Below, piece after piece: positions 43,938 through 53,009 of a stretch of 64,000 nt of DNA. The position numbers and the translations under genes are program-made. Position 1 is the first letter of the stretch; the number at the start of each line of letters is the position of its first letter. The DNA comes from an uncultured Dyadobacter sp. (GTDB lineage Bacteria; Bacteroidota; Bacteroidia; Cytophagales; Spirosomataceae): the NCBI RefSeq assembly GCF_946482605.1, contig NZ_CAMLSE010000031.1:1-64000 (forward strand), in the 5' to 3' direction. A model generated the notes under the pieces. The model was not told where the DNA came from and did no database searches. It saw only the letters and a program-made list of their open reading frames with translations.

Positions 43938-44720
43938 ATGAAAAAAACCTTGCAAGTCGCCAATATCGTGGCCCTGATCGTCACGGTGGTGGTCAACTAC
44001 CTGTCCAACACCGGCATTTTCAACAACAGTACCATGGCTAGCGTATCAGCTCGCTACCAAAGCTTTTTCACTCCGTCGGGATATGCATTCTCCATTTGGG
44101 GATTGATCTACATCGGACTGGCCGCATTTGTAATCTATCAGGCGCGCGGACTTTCCGGTAAGGCCGCGACACCCGACATCGTAGACAAAATCGGCTGGCT
44201 GTTCGTGATCTCGTGTGTCGCAAACTCGCTCTGGGTGGTCGCCTGGCTGTATGATTACACGGGCACATCCGTCCTGATCATGATCGTGCTCCTGCTGACA
44301 CTCTGGCGCATCATCGTGCGTACACGCATGGAGCTCGACCTCATTCCGATTAAAAAGATCGCGCTGACCTGGTGGCCGTTCGCCATTTACTTCGGGTGGA
44401 TCTCTGTGGCGCTGATCGCCAATATTTCGGCTTATCTTACCAAAAACAGCTGGAACACTTTCGGCCTTACGCCAGTCGGCTGGGCTGTGGTGATGATCCT
44501 CGTCGCGGGCGCGGCGTATGTATGGCTTACCTGGGTGCGCAACTTGCGGGAATCGGCCATGGTGGGTGTGTGGGCGCTTGTAGCTGTGGCCGTTGCCAAC
44601 TGGGGCACCACACCGGTCGTTGTCGTTTCGGCTCTGACGGTTTCGGCTGTTATCCTCGTCAGCAGCGGCATTCACGCCTATCGCAACCGTGGAAGGCATT
44701 TCCTGGAAGAAGCCCGCTAA
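43938..44720 (+). CDS. TspO/MBR-like tryptophan-rich membrane protein
   Basis: A 260-residue integral membrane protein with about seven to eight helices. FTPSGYAFSIWGLIYIGLAA is the TspO/MBR signature (conserved Pro and Trp), followed by NSLWVVAWLY. The length fits the longer Bacteroidota members annotated as tryptophan-rich sensory proteins. These bind tetrapyrroles or related ligands in characterised cases; the role here is unknown. The start is the ATG at 43938 (a TTG lies one codon before). It stands alone between a terminator and a convergent gene. Confidence 0.82.
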   Translation: MKKTLQVANIVALIVTVVVNYLSNTGIFNNSTMASVSARYQSFFTPSGYAFSIWGLIYIGLAAFVIYQARGLSGKAATPDIVDKIGWLFVISCVANSLWVVAWLYDYTGTSVLIMIVLLLTLWRIIVRTRMELDLIPIKKIALTWWPFAIYFGWISVALIANISAYLTKNSWNTFGLTPVGWAVVMILVAGAAYVWLTWVRNLRESAMVGVWALVAVAVANWGTTPVVVVSALTVSAVILVSSGIHAYRNRGRHFLEEAR

Positions 44721-44744
44721 TGGCGCAAAGCGCGGCTCTTCCCA

Positions 44745-46154
44745 TTATTTTGCAAACGACCGGCACCAGTCGATGATTTTCGGATATAGCGCGGATACAG
44801 TGGTATCCGCGTTTTCTTTTTTCAGCTTTATCAAAGCCGCATTGAACTCCGCAAAGCGAATAAATCCCCTCTTTTCCGACATCAAGGCTTCCCGCCTCGC
44901 GATCAGAAATGTGGCAGTCGGCGGGTCGTACACCTCGCGTGCATACAGCGAGAAAAGGGCGTGCGTCATGTACTCATTGAATACCGCCATAGGGCTACCG
45001 TAAAACGCCGATTCGCTTTGAGCGGTCCAGAACCCGCGCCTTGAAAATATGCTGTCAACCGCCTCCTCATAATCCGAACTCCTCCCATTGACATAATTAT
45101 GGTCGGCCTCGGTGAAAACCATCCCGGCGATCAGCCCGCGCTTCTGGGTCGCACTGAGCCCCTGCTCACTATCATAGATCCTAGGTCCGCCTACAAACAT
45201 CAGCATTTCCGCATAATGCACACCCCTGCTGGACGAATGGAATTGCTGGGTACTATGGCTGGAAAGGATAACCGGCGAAAAAATAACTTTGGCGCTCTGA
45301 AATTTTCGTCGAGGAAACTGCCTTTCGAGCCATTTCCGCATGCCGCCCGCGTCCGTCCACTCGGTTTGCAGGGCAATCTGCTGCCTGTAAAAAGGCAGGT
45401 GGGCCTGGTAGAATTCCCGGAACTTCGATTCGCGTGCAAAATCTTCAATCAATGCGGTATGGTTTCTGAAACCATTGGCATAGCTGGAATCGTCGGACCC
45501 GTACACAAAGAAATATTCCGACGGCACGAGACGGTCACCATTGAAATTGAAACAAATGCTGTTTTCCCTGAATTCGTAGTATGAATGCATGTAACGCCCC
45601 TGAGGAAAGTCCAGCGCCTTAAAGACCGGATGCCCGAGGAATGGTTTGAAATGCGCCATCACCTCGTCATGGTATCGTCCGCTGCGGACCATGTTTCCGG
45701 CTTTCGCACCGCCGGGCGCGAGCATCAGGAGAATGTTCGCCATTTCGAAAGTTTCCGGGATCTCCGCCATCGTCGTCCCGTCGTGGGCCGCTTTGTATTC
45801 GTCCGAAAAATGGTGGTACACTTTGTTAAATCGCAGGCGCAGTGTGTAGTTACGCCCGGCCAGTTGCAGTGGGAAAAGGTGTTTCTCATCGAAAGGAAAA
45901 TTACGGTTGAAAACCCGGATAGAATCCTTGTCCAGATAAACGGTAACCGACTGGTCCGGCAACCCATCGGAGCCAAAGTCAATAATTTCGTAATCCCCGC
46001 GTGGAAAAACAGACGGCTTTTCCACGTGACTAAACCGGATCCCGACGGTCGGCAAGGCGCATTTCAGCGTATCCGGATGAACGATGGTTTTGGGCTGCCC
46101 GAATACAAGTACGGGCAAAATCCATAATGCAAAACAAAACCTGCCCAGATACAT
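44745..46154 (-). CDS. DUF4932-type exported protein, possible metallopeptidase
   Basis: A 469-residue protein from the ATG at 46154 (MYLGRFCFALW); the frame extends to 46184. It has a signal peptide ending VFGQ. The C-terminal half resembles DUF4932, with a VFTEADHNYVN block and EYMTHALFSLYAREVYDPP, where His and Glu could bind metal, but no plain HExxH is present. I cannot confirm catalysis. It converges on the TspO-like gene and is separated from the next operon by a 390-base gap. Confidence 0.7.
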   Translation of the reverse strand: MYLGRFCFALWILPVLVFGQPKTIVHPDTLKCALPTVGIRFSHVEKPSVFPRGDYEIIDFGSDGLPDQSVTVYLDKDSIRVFNRNFPFDEKHLFPLQLAGRNYTLRLRFNKVYHHFSDEYKAAHDGTTMAEIPETFEMANILLMLAPGGAKAGNMVRSGRYHDEVMAHFKPFLGHPVFKALDFPQGRYMHSYYEFRENSICFNFNGDRLVPSEYFFVYGSDDSSYANGFRNHTALIEDFARESKFREFYQAHLPFYRQQIALQTEWTDAGGMRKWLERQFPRRKFQSAKVIFSPVILSSHSTQQFHSSSRGVHYAEMLMFVGGPRIYDSEQGLSATQKRGLIAGMVFTEADHNYVNGRSSDYEEAVDSIFSRRGFWTAQSESAFYGSPMAVFNEYMTHALFSLYAREVYDPPTATFLIARREALMSEKRGFIRFAEFNAALIKLKKENADTTVSALYPKIIDWCRSFAK

Positions 46155-46546
46155 AGCGATCACGATTTGAAGTAACTCAAACACCTCCTCTCACTCCTAT
46201 CTTCCATTATCCCGTCCCCGCTCCATTCACCCATCTAAATGTAACCTAAAATATAATAATAAAAAGAATCATTTATCCTATTCACCACTCCCTGGGAAGA
46301 CTTCACCGCCTGTCCGGGGGCCATCACGGATTTTAATCTCTTTTTAACATGCTTTTAACATAGCGTTAAGGAAGAAGTGCGGTTTTTGTATGCGTATAAG
46401 AGGCACACACCTATGAAAAGAACAATTTCACAAACCGTGCGCATCGCCAACAGCGCCTAAACGCATGCTCATTTTCAAAGACTTAAAATATTGAGACCGA
46501 TTCAGGTCTTCAAATTATACAAAAGACTCAATAGCGACCCGTTAAG
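46155..46546. other. Intergenic region before the third RND system
   Basis: The stretch is AT-rich on the left (poly-A near 46245-46275). It contains TTTAACATGCTTTTAACA at 46341-46358, a direct repeat of TTTAACA with 11-base spacing that may be a regulator or promoter element. A 15-codon open frame follows at 46413 (listed separately). Near 46492-46515 an imperfect stem TTGAGACC/GGTCTTCAA is visible. No convincing TAnnTTTG box was found. Confidence 0.4.
46413..46460 (+). CDS. Possible short leader peptide
   Basis: ATG at 46413 opens a 15-residue frame (MKRTISQTVRIANSA) ending in TAA, with AAGAGG nine bases upstream as a possible ribosome site. It lies in the leader of the third RND cluster. 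It could be a regulatory leader peptide or chance; there is no direct evidence of translation. Confidence 0.25.
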   Translation: MKRTISQTVRIANSA

Positions 46547-46969
46547 ATGATCAAAGAATTGCTGAAATATCTCCTGCCCCTGTGCATTCTCCTGGTGGAC
46601 GGATACAGCAATATGTATGCGGGGGCGCAGGAATATCAACCTTGCAGCTCTCCCATTCAGATCCTCGCAAAATCGGAACACCCGAATTTCATTCAGGCTT
46701 TCGATGATAACGCCCCTGCATTCCGCTTGCCGGATGCAGCCCGGAAATTCAATGAGTTCCTCAGGACCATCTCGGAAGAAAAAGAAGAAGATTCCAGCGA
46801 GTCGTTCTCCCTCAAAAAATCACCACGGGCAGACGGCCTGTTCACTGCCGCTTTTGCTTCACGCCAGCTCTTTCGCTTTTATTACAATCCCAAAACCCGG
46901 TCATTGCCCCGGTTTGGCTCCTATTTTTCCTCTCACCGTTATCTGAGGCTTCGCGTACTCAGGATTTGA
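46547..46969 (+). CDS. Small exported hypothetical protein
   Basis: A 140-residue protein with an N-terminal signal peptide (LLPLCILLVDGYSNMYAGAQ). The mature part is polar, with an acidic run (SEEKEEDSSES) and a basic, aromatic C-terminus (RFYYNPKTRSLPRFGSYFSS). No family recognised. It lies 153 bases upstream of the RND adaptor in the same direction and may share its transcript. Confidence 0.6.
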   Translation: MIKELLKYLLPLCILLVDGYSNMYAGAQEYQPCSSPIQILAKSEHPNFIQAFDDNAPAFRLPDAARKFNEFLRTISEEKEEDSSESFSLKKSPRADGLFTAAFASRQLFRFYYNPKTRSLPRFGSYFSSHRYLRLRVLRI

Positions 46970-47122
46970 TCCCGCTCAGCGGCAGGCTATCTACGGCCTG
47001 CCAGTCCGGTCGTCGTGGCACCCTTCCCAGGTAGCTCACGGCTGCCCATTGCGTGCCATCCGGCACACCCATACGAACAGAAAACTATCAAAAATTCCAT
47101 TTTGCTAACTCCAAAAATCATC

Positions 47123-48208
47123 ATGAAAAGAATTCTCATGCTCGTGAGCTTGGGTGCATTGTTGTATCAGACAGGCTGCACATCCAAACACGAAGAAGAA
47201 AAAGAAAAAGAGGTTAACTATTTAGTAACAAGCCCCTTACAGAAAGACACCACCATCACAAAAGAGTACGTGAGCCAGATCCGGGCGATCAGCCATATCG
47301 AGCTGCGTGCGTTGGAAAGAGGTTATTTGCAAAAGATATATGTGGATGAAGGTCAGATGGTGAAAAAGGGCCAGCTGATGTTCCAGATCATGCCGATGGT
47401 GTACCAGGCAGAGCAACAAAAAGCCCAGGCAGAAGCGAATTTCGCCGAAATTGAATTCAAAAATACCAAAGCGCTGGCCGACAGCAATGTAGTTTCCAAA
47501 AACGAGCTGGCATTAGCCAAGGCGAAACTGGACAAGGCCAAGGCGGAACTGGGACTCGCTTCGACGCACCTCGGATTTACCGAGATCCGGGCGCCGTTCA
47601 GCGGTATCATGGACCACTTCCAGGTGCGGCTGGGAAGTCTGGTGGATGAAGGCGACCTGCTCACTACCCTTTCCGACAACAGTGAAATGTGGGTTTATTT
47701 CAACGTGCCGGAAGCGGAGTACCTCGATTACAAATCCGGCGAAGACGGCGGCAACCTTCTGAAAGTGAAACTAAAAATGGCCAACGAAAAGCTCTTCGAC
47801 TATACAGGAGCGGTCAAAACCATTGAAGCCGATTTCAATAACGAAACAGGAAACATCGCATTCCGGGCTACGTTCCCGAACCCCAAAGGCTTGCTTCGTC
47901 ACGGCGAAACCGGCAATGTTCAGATCAGCGTGCCCTTTAAAAACGCCCTGCTGATCCCGCAAAAAGCAACTTTCGAGGTATTGGAAAAGAAATACTGCTA
48001 CGTGATCGACAAGGACGGCAAGGTCCAGTCACGCGAGATCACGATCGCTGCCGAGCTGCCGCATATTTTCGCGGTGTCGCATGGCCTTCAAAAGGACGAC
48101 AAAATATTGCTGGAAGGCTTGCGCCAGGTACGCGAAAACCAGAAGATCAGCTACAAATTCCAGAAGCCCGATTCGGTTATTTCTCACCTCAGCCTGTACG
48201 CGGAATAA
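47123..48208 (+). CDS. RND efflux periplasmic adaptor (AcrA-like)
   Basis: A 361-residue membrane fusion lipoprotein. The start at 47123 (MKRILMLVS) gives a signal with lipobox YQTGC (Cys17); the open frame starts earlier at 47015. The lipoyl half motif VDEGQMVKKGQLMFQIMP is followed by a helical hairpin (KALADSNVVSKNELALAKAK) and RAPFSGIMDHFQVRLGSLVD. VPFKNALLIPQKATFEVLEK marks the membrane-proximal domain. First structural gene of the adaptor / permease / outer-membrane-factor operon, 21 bases before the permease. Confidence 0.93.
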   Translation: MKRILMLVSLGALLYQTGCTSKHEEEKEKEVNYLVTSPLQKDTTITKEYVSQIRAISHIELRALERGYLQKIYVDEGQMVKKGQLMFQIMPMVYQAEQQKAQAEANFAEIEFKNTKALADSNVVSKNELALAKAKLDKAKAELGLASTHLGFTEIRAPFSGIMDHFQVRLGSLVDEGDLLTTLSDNSEMWVYFNVPEAEYLDYKSGEDGGNLLKVKLKMANEKLFDYTGAVKTIEADFNNETGNIAFRATFPNPKGLLRHGETGNVQISVPFKNALLIPQKATFEVLEKKYCYVIDKDGKVQSREITIAAELPHIFAVSHGLQKDDKILLEGLRQVRENQKISYKFQKPDSVISHLSLYAE

Positions 48209-48229
48209 TCAGGTCCGAAAGCAAAAGAT

Positions 48230-51200
48230 ATGTTTAATCAATTCATACGACGACCCGTATTCGCGATAGTGATATCGGTCATGATAGTCTTCGTAGGTAT
48301 ACTGGCTATCAAAAAACTGCCCATTTCGCAGTTCCCGGACATTGCACCTACCACTGTTAACATTTTCATCGCCTACCCCGGTTCTAGTGCCGATGTATTG
48401 GTAAAATCCACGCTTATTACGCTGGAACAGGCGATTAACGGTGTTCAGGATATGCGTTACATCGCTACCGACGCCACCAGTGCGGGTGAAGCGACGCTCA
48501 GGATCATCTTCGAACCGGGTACCGACCCGAACGACGCGGTAATCCGGGTAAAAACGCGGGTTGACCAGGTTATGCCGCTCCTTCCTGAACTTGTTCAGCG
48601 TGAAGGGGTTATCATCACCCCGATCCAGCCAAGTATGCTCATGTACGTCAATCTCTACTCGAAGACGAAGAGCATTGACGAGAAATTCCTCTTCAACTAT
48701 GCTACCGTCAAAATGATCCCTGAAATCCAGCGGACCAAAGGGGTGGCGCGGGCGCAGATCCTGGGTAGCCGCCGTTACGCGATGCGTGTATGGCTCAATC
48801 CCGACCGTATGCGTGCGTACAGCATTTCAGTGGAAGAAGTCATGAAGGCCCTCGGCGAGCAAAGCATCATCGGTCGTCCCGGCCGGATCGGACAGAGCTC
48901 CGGTATCGCAGCGCAGTCATTGGAATACGTACTGACCTACAAAGGCCGTTACAGCGAACCGAAAGAATACGAGGACATCATTATCCGCGCCAATTCCCAG
49001 GGTGAAAGCATTCATTTGAAAGACATTGCCAAAGTAGAGCTGGGTAGTGAATTCTTCGACATTTACTCCAACCTTGACGGAAAAGCCTCGGCGGCGATCG
49101 TTTTACGCCAGAACTACGGTAGTAATGCGAGCGACGTAATTAAGGAGGTGAAGCAAAAACTGGACGTGATGAAAGCCTCATTCCCTCCGGGCATGGATTA
49201 CAAGATCAGCTACGACGTTTCGACGTTCCTTGATGCTTCCATTGAGCAGGTGATCGACACCCTGCGCGACGCATTTATCCTGGTGGCATTGGTGGTGTTC
49301 ATCTTCCTCGGCGACTGGCGCTCGACGCTGATCCCGATCCTCGCGGTACCGGTATCATTGGTGGGTGCATTCTTTGTGATCCAGGGATTTGGTCTTTCGA
49401 TTAACCTCATCACCCTTTTCGCGCTTGTATTGGCGATCGGTATTGTGGTCGATGATGCGATTGTGGTGGTGGAAGCGGTCCATGCCAAGATGGAAGAAGA
49501 GCCGCATTTATCACCATTTAACGCTGTTAGAAAAGTTCTTGGAGAGATTTCAGGTGCGATTATCGCGATCACTGCGGTCATGGTGTCGGTGTTCCTGCCT
49601 ATTTCATTCATGTCGGGCCCTGTGGGTACCTTTTACCGCCAGTTCTCGATCACGATGGCGAGCTCGATCGTTATCTCGGCCCTTATCGCCTTGACGCTCA
49701 CGCCGGTACTGTGTGCGATCATGCTTAAAAACCACCACGGCCACGAGCGCAAGAAAAACCCGCTTACCCGTGCGCTCGACAGTTTCAACCGCGGATTCGA
49801 CAAGATGACGGGTTGGTACGTGCGATTGCTGAGACTGATCGTGAACCGCAGGGTCGTGACATTCGCCGTACTCGGCCTGTTTTGTGCCGGTATCTGGTAC
49901 GAAAACTCGGTAGTACCCGCAGGTTTTATCCCTAACGAGGACCAGAGTACGATCTACGCGATCATCCAGACACCTCCTGGCTCTACTTTGGAAAAAACCA
50001 ATGAAGTATCCCGGCGTCTGCAGAAGATTTGCGAAGAGGTGGAAGGCATCGAATCGGTATCGTCCCTGGCAGGTTATGAGATCATGACGGAAGGTCGTGG
50101 TTCCAATGCAGGTACCTGTTTGATCAACCTCAAATCATGGCATGATCGTAAGCACAATGTGAAGGAGATCATGGAGGAGCTGGAACACGCCTCAAAAGGC
50201 CTCGGCGCGACGGTCGAATTCTTCGAGCCGCCAGCAATCCCGGGTTTTGGTACTTCCGGTGGTTTCTCGATGCGTTTGCTGGACAAAAACACCGATACCG
50301 ACTACCACGAGTTTGATAAGATCAACAAAGAGTTCATGGAAGACCTGGGTAAACGTAAAGAGCTGACCGGCTTGTTTACCTTCTTCGCTGCGAACTATCC
50401 GCAATACGAGCTGGAAATCGATAACAAACTGGCGATGCAGAAAGGCGTATCGATCGGCAAAGCGATGGACAACCTCAACATCATGATCGGTAGTACTTAC
50501 GAACAGGGCTTTATCAAGTTCAACCAGTTCTTCAAAGTATATGTACAGTCCGACCCGCAGTACAGAAGGCTTCCGTCAGACCTGTTGAAACTGTTCGTGA
50601 AAAACGAAGCGGGAGAAATGGTGCCCTACTCGTCGTTCATGAAGTTGAAAAAAGGCCAGGGACCTAACGAGATCACACGTTTCAACCTGTATAATTCCGC
50701 GGCGATCCAGGGACTTCCTGCCAAAGGCTACACCACTGCCGAAGCCATCCAGGCTATCCGCGAAGTGGCTGCCAAAACGCTGCCGAAAGGTTACGATATC
50801 GCATTCGAAGGTCTATCCTATGACGAATCCATCCGCGGTAACGAGTCACTCGTGGTGTTCATGATCGTTTTGGCGTTCGTGTACCTGGTGCTTGCAGCAC
50901 AATACGAAAGCTTTATCATTCCGCTGGCGGTAGTGACTTCACTTCCGGTAGGTGTGTTCGGTTCGTTCCTTGTACTGAACCTGATGGGCCTCGAAAACAA
51001 CATCTACGCACAGATCGGTCTGATCATGCTCGTGGGTCTGCTGGGTAAAAACGCGGTACTGATCGTCGAATTTGCCGTCCAGAAGCGACAGGAAGGTGCT
51101 ACGATCCTCGAAGCCGCCATTGAAGGCGCCCGGGTTCGTTTCCGTCCGATTTTGATGACGTCCTTCGCATTCGTGGCGGGTCTGATCCCGCTGATCATCG

Positions 51201-51436
51201 CCACCGGTGCGGGTGCGATCGGTAACCGTACCATCGGCGCCTCGGCATTGGGCGGGATGTTGTTCGGCACCATTTTCGGGGTCATTATCATCCCCGGGCT
51301 GTATTACATATTTGCTAAAATGGCCGACGGCAGACAGCTGATCAAGAATGAAGACGACAGCCCGCTGTCCGAAGGATTCGTTCACGCCATCGACACTTTC
51401 CCACATTCAGAAGATAACGACGAACATGCGAAATAA
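48230..51436 (+). CDS. RND efflux permease (AcrB/HAE1-like)
   Basis: A 1068-residue permease of the hydrophobe/amphiphile class. After TM1 comes ISQFPDIAPTTVNIFIAYPG, the HAE1 signature. TM4 holds GIVVDDAIVVVEAVHAKMEE with the Asp pair of the proton relay, and TM10-11 hold LLGKNAVLIVEFAVQKRQEG. The C-terminal tail (residues about 1040-1068) is acidic. It exports drugs, bile-type detergents or similar compounds through the outer-membrane factor encoded next, whose start lies inside the last codons of this gene. Confidence 0.94.
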   Translation: MFNQFIRRPVFAIVISVMIVFVGILAIKKLPISQFPDIAPTTVNIFIAYPGSSADVLVKSTLITLEQAINGVQDMRYIATDATSAGEATLRIIFEPGTDPNDAVIRVKTRVDQVMPLLPELVQREGVIITPIQPSMLMYVNLYSKTKSIDEKFLFNYATVKMIPEIQRTKGVARAQILGSRRYAMRVWLNPDRMRAYSISVEEVMKALGEQSIIGRPGRIGQSSGIAAQSLEYVLTYKGRYSEPKEYEDIIIRANSQGESIHLKDIAKVELGSEFFDIYSNLDGKASAAIVLRQNYGSNASDVIKEVKQKLDVMKASFPPGMDYKISYDVSTFLDASIEQVIDTLRDAFILVALVVFIFLGDWRSTLIPILAVPVSLVGAFFVIQGFGLSINLITLFALVLAIGIVVDDAIVVVEAVHAKMEEEPHLSPFNAVRKVLGEISGAIIAITAVMVSVFLPISFMSGPVGTFYRQFSITMASSIVISALIALTLTPVLCAIMLKNHHGHERKKNPLTRALDSFNRGFDKMTGWYVRLLRLIVNRRVVTFAVLGLFCAGIWYENSVVPAGFIPNEDQSTIYAIIQTPPGSTLEKTNEVSRRLQKICEEVEGIESVSSLAGYEIMTEGRGSNAGTCLINLKSWHDRKHNVKEIMEELEHASKGLGATVEFFEPPAIPGFGTSGGFSMRLLDKNTDTDYHEFDKINKEFMEDLGKRKELTGLFTFFAANYPQYELEIDNKLAMQKGVSIGKAMDNLNIMIGSTYEQGFIKFNQFFKVYVQSDPQYRRLPSDLLKLFVKNEAGEMVPYSSFMKLKKGQGPNEITRFNLYNSAAIQGLPAKGYTTAEAIQAIREVAAKTLPKGYDIAFEGLSYDESIRGNESLVVFMIVLAFVYLVLAAQYESFIIPLAVVTSLPVGVFGSFLVLNLMGLENNIYAQIGLIMLVGLLGKNAVLIVEFAVQKRQEGATILEAAIEGARVRFRPILMTSFAFVAGLIPLIIATGAGAIGNRTIGASALGGMLFGTIFGVIIIPGLYYIFAKMADGRQLIKNEDDSPLSEGFVHAIDTFPHSEDNDEHAK

Positions 51437-52859
51437 GAGAATATTGAACTGGGCCGGTATCGCGTTCATCGGGCTGACTTACTCGGCCTGCAACATCCCG
51501 ACACTGCCCCAGAAAACGGAAAATAAAGTGGTACCTGTGAGCTTCAACGGCTCGCAGGACTCCACCAACACCGGAAAGGTCAGCTGGAAGTCGTACTTCA
51601 CGGATCCCTACCTGAATGCGCTGATCGACACCGCATTCAAGAACAACCAGGAGTTGAATGTAACCTTGCAGGAGATTCAGATCGCCCAGAACGAGATCAG
51701 TGTACGCAAAGGGGAATACCTCCCGTTCGTGGGCCTGAGAGGCGGAGCAGGTGTCGAAAAAGCCGCCCGCTACACCAACATCGGTGCCAGTGAAGCGACT
51801 ACGGATATCAAGCCCGGCAGAGAAACCCCGGATCCGCTCCCGGATGTGAACATTGCCGCAGTGGCGCGCTGGGAGGTCGATATCTGGCACAAACTCAGGA
51901 ATGCGAAAAAGGCCGCGGCTACGAGGTACCTGTCGTCCATTGAAGGTAAGAACTTCATGATGACCAACCTGGCTGCTGAAATCGCAAACTCCTATTACGA
52001 ACTGCTTGCACTGGATACCGAGCTGGCCATTATCCGCCAGAACGTCGACATCCAGACCAATGCATTGAAAATCGTGAAGATGGAGAAAGAAGCGACCCGA
52101 GTCACCGAGCTGGCAGTTCGGCGGTTTGAAGCACAGGTGCTTAAAACACAAAATCTGCAATTCAACATCCAGCAGCAGATCATCGAAACCGAAAACCGGA
52201 TCAACTTCCTCGTGGGGCGCTATCCGCAGCCGGTACAACGCAGCAACCAGGGCTTCGAAAACCTGGTGCCTAATGTAATTCAGGCCGGTATCCCTTCGCA
52301 GCTTCTTTCGAACCGCCCGGATATCAGACAGGCGGAGCTCGACCTTCAAGCAGCGAAAATCGACGTTAGCGTTGCCAGGGCCAACTTCTATCCATCGCTG
52401 GGACTGTCGGCCAGCCTTGGCTTCCAGGCTTTCAGCCCGATATTCCTGGCCAGGGTGCCCGAGTCGATCATGGGATCGCTCATCGGGGACCTCGCGGGGC
52501 CTGTGATCAACCGGTATGCGATCCGGGCGGGCTACGCGAATGCGACCGCCAAACAGGTTCAGGCCATTTACAATTATCAGCGTACCGTCCTGAATGCTTA
52601 TATCGAGGTGGTGAACCAGTTGTCCAACATCAGCAACCTCGAAAAAAGCTACGACATGAAAACGAAGGAAGTGGAAGCTTTGAACCAGTCGACCACCATT
52701 TCGAACCGGTTGTTCGCCGCAGCGCGCGCGGATTACATGGAAGTATTACTTACTCAACGTGACGCACTCGAATCAAAATTTGAACTGATCGAGACCAAAA
52801 TGCGCCAGATGCATGCGACGGTGAACATCTACCGCGCATTGGGAGGCGGCTGGAATTGA
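51426..52859 (+). CDS. RND outer membrane factor (NodT/OprM-type lipoprotein)
   Basis: A 477-residue outer-membrane lipoprotein. The start at 51426 (MRNKRILNWAG) gives a signal with lipobox TYSAC (Cys21) and overlaps the permease stop by 11 bases, implying translational coupling. The TolC-like fold shows SWKSYFTDPYLNALIDTAFK near the N-terminus, then long helices and LLSNRPDIRQAELDLQAAKI in the second half, typical of OprM/NodT factors. It completes the third RND pump, followed by an intrinsic terminator. Confidence 0.93.
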   Translation: MRNKRILNWAGIAFIGLTYSACNIPTLPQKTENKVVPVSFNGSQDSTNTGKVSWKSYFTDPYLNALIDTAFKNNQELNVTLQEIQIAQNEISVRKGEYLPFVGLRGGAGVEKAARYTNIGASEATTDIKPGRETPDPLPDVNIAAVARWEVDIWHKLRNAKKAAATRYLSSIEGKNFMMTNLAAEIANSYYELLALDTELAIIRQNVDIQTNALKIVKMEKEATRVTELAVRRFEAQVLKTQNLQFNIQQQIIETENRINFLVGRYPQPVQRSNQGFENLVPNVIQAGIPSQLLSNRPDIRQAELDLQAAKIDVSVARANFYPSLGLSASLGFQAFSPIFLARVPESIMGSLIGDLAGPVINRYAIRAGYANATAKQVQAIYNYQRTVLNAYIEVVNQLSNISNLEKSYDMKTKEVEALNQSTTISNRLFAAARADYMEVLLTQRDALESKFELIETKMRQMHATVNIYRALGGGWN

Positions 52860-52886
52860 CAGATTAAATAGGATGTGGTTTTTTGT

Positions 52887-52924
52887 AAAGATACCTTCGG
52901 CTCCGGGGGTATCTTTATTTTTTG
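52887..52924 (+). terminator. Intrinsic terminator of the third RND operon
   Basis: AAAGATACC pairs with GGTATCTTT around a 12-base loop and is followed by ATTTTTTT, 27 bases after the outer-membrane-factor stop. Confidence 0.88.
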
Positions 52925-53009
52925 GCAGAAAGGTAACTCGATCACAAAATCAGCTTATTACAGTGATTTTTTGTATGTAACCATCCGTACTCACCTAATC
53001 GACTTTGTA

